Shown here: piece by piece, positions 46,264-46,320 of the stretch
How the letters are laid out: each line of letters opens with the position of its first letter
How positions within the stretch are numbered: the first letter of the stretch is position 1
Source of the DNA: Streptococcus acidominimus
Lineage (GTDB): Bacteria; Bacillota; Bacilli; Lactobacillales; Streptococcaceae
Assembly (NCBI RefSeq): GCF_001921825.1
Contig: NZ_MSJL01000016.1
Coordinates: 1 to 46,320 of the forward strand
Reading direction: 5' to 3'
DNA: 46,320 nt
Position numbers and translations under genes: made by a program
The notes under the pieces: model-generated
Told to the model about the DNA's origin: nothing
What the model saw: only the letters and a program-made list of their open reading frames with translations
The model's database searches: none

Positions 46264-46320
46264 ATGTCCAAAAGAAGTCCAAAATCAGTAGAAGAAAAGT
46301 TAGAAATTGTTTGCTTATTC
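46264..46320 (+). CDS. IS3-family OrfA, N-terminal fragment (cut by window edge)
   Basis: Starts MSKRSPKSVEEKLEIV, the typical opening of the helix-turn-helix OrfA of IS150-group elements. Only 19 codons are in the window; GGGGAG lies 7 nt before the ATG. Confidence 0.75.
   Translation, partial: MSKRSPKSVEEKLEIVCLF

Larger units (their letters stand above)
46201..46320 (+). mobile_element. 5' end of a second IS3-family element (cut by window edge)
   Basis: Left end near ATATAGTGGACAGTG, followed by the first 19 codons of OrfA. The terminus differs from the element at position 1-285, so these are two different IS types and not the two ends of one copy. The exact left boundary (about 46195-46210) is uncertain. 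Confidence 0.7.

Noticed and set aside
1..46320. The two IS ends bounding the window as a composite transposon
   Set aside because: Left and right elements have different termini, and the interior is core chromosome genes (rpoD, dnaG, rpsU, ssrA).

Overview
The window is a piece of a low-GC Firmicute chromosome, almost certainly a Streptococcus of the S. suis / mitis-like type. The evidence is two LPXTG cell-wall proteins (one with a YSIRK-type signal), a tmRNA whose tag reads AKNTNSYALAA, the dnaG-rpoD pair, the rpiA-deoB-punA-deoD cluster, the hemW / acyl-ACP thioesterase / NUDIX / NagD-like / TIGR01906 cluster, and many streptococcal-style intergenic hairpin repeats. The species is not proved. 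Both edges cut IS3-family insertion sequences: a 3' end at the left and a 5' end of a different element at the right.

Layout, left to right (most genes are on the minus strand): IS end; LPXTG type I pullulanase with a MalR-like operator; a hairpin-repeat field with a small MITE; adenosine deaminase; tRNA-Ser; a membrane-anchored Lys/Glu-rich protein; tmRNA; a TVP38-like membrane protein; a DUF59/MIP18 Fe-S assembly protein; a 95-bp tandem repeat; rpoD and dnaG; mscL (plus strand) with a five-codon upstream ORF; a 390-bp MITE; galE; rpsU; a CUT2 galactose ABC transporter (mglBAC); a 13.4-kb gene for a 4470-residue wall-anchored enzyme; another MITE; a tightly overlapping five-gene operon headed by hemW, possibly with a sixth small ORF; a 0.9-kb hairpin-repeat field; glgP; deoD, punA, deoB, rpiA; IS start.

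The main novelty candidate is the 4470-residue surface protein. It carries three separate glycosidase catalytic domains on one chain: a GH2 beta-galactosidase (Glu632/Glu721), a GH84 beta-N-acetylglucosaminidase (Asp1943/Asp1944) and a GH20 beta-hexosaminidase (Asp3704/Glu3705). These are joined by about ten discoidin/CBM32-like or related beta-sandwich modules, a LamG module and a G5 module, and end in LPQTN. mglBAC lies directly downstream and galE beyond it, so the region reads as a glycan-foraging locus: trim galactose and N-acetylhexosamines from host glycans, import galactose, epimerise it. Catabolite-repression (cre-like) sites sharing the form AGAAANCGNTTNCA on the transcribed strand lie at the promoters of the giant gene, mglB and glgP. 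Pullulanase and glgP form a parallel alpha-glucan route.

A second theme is a family of TA-ended MITE-like elements and associated intergenic modules. They hold strings of short hairpins whose stems differ between copies yet stay complementary, while their loops (GAA, GAT) stay the same. One copy has a related empty site elsewhere in the window.
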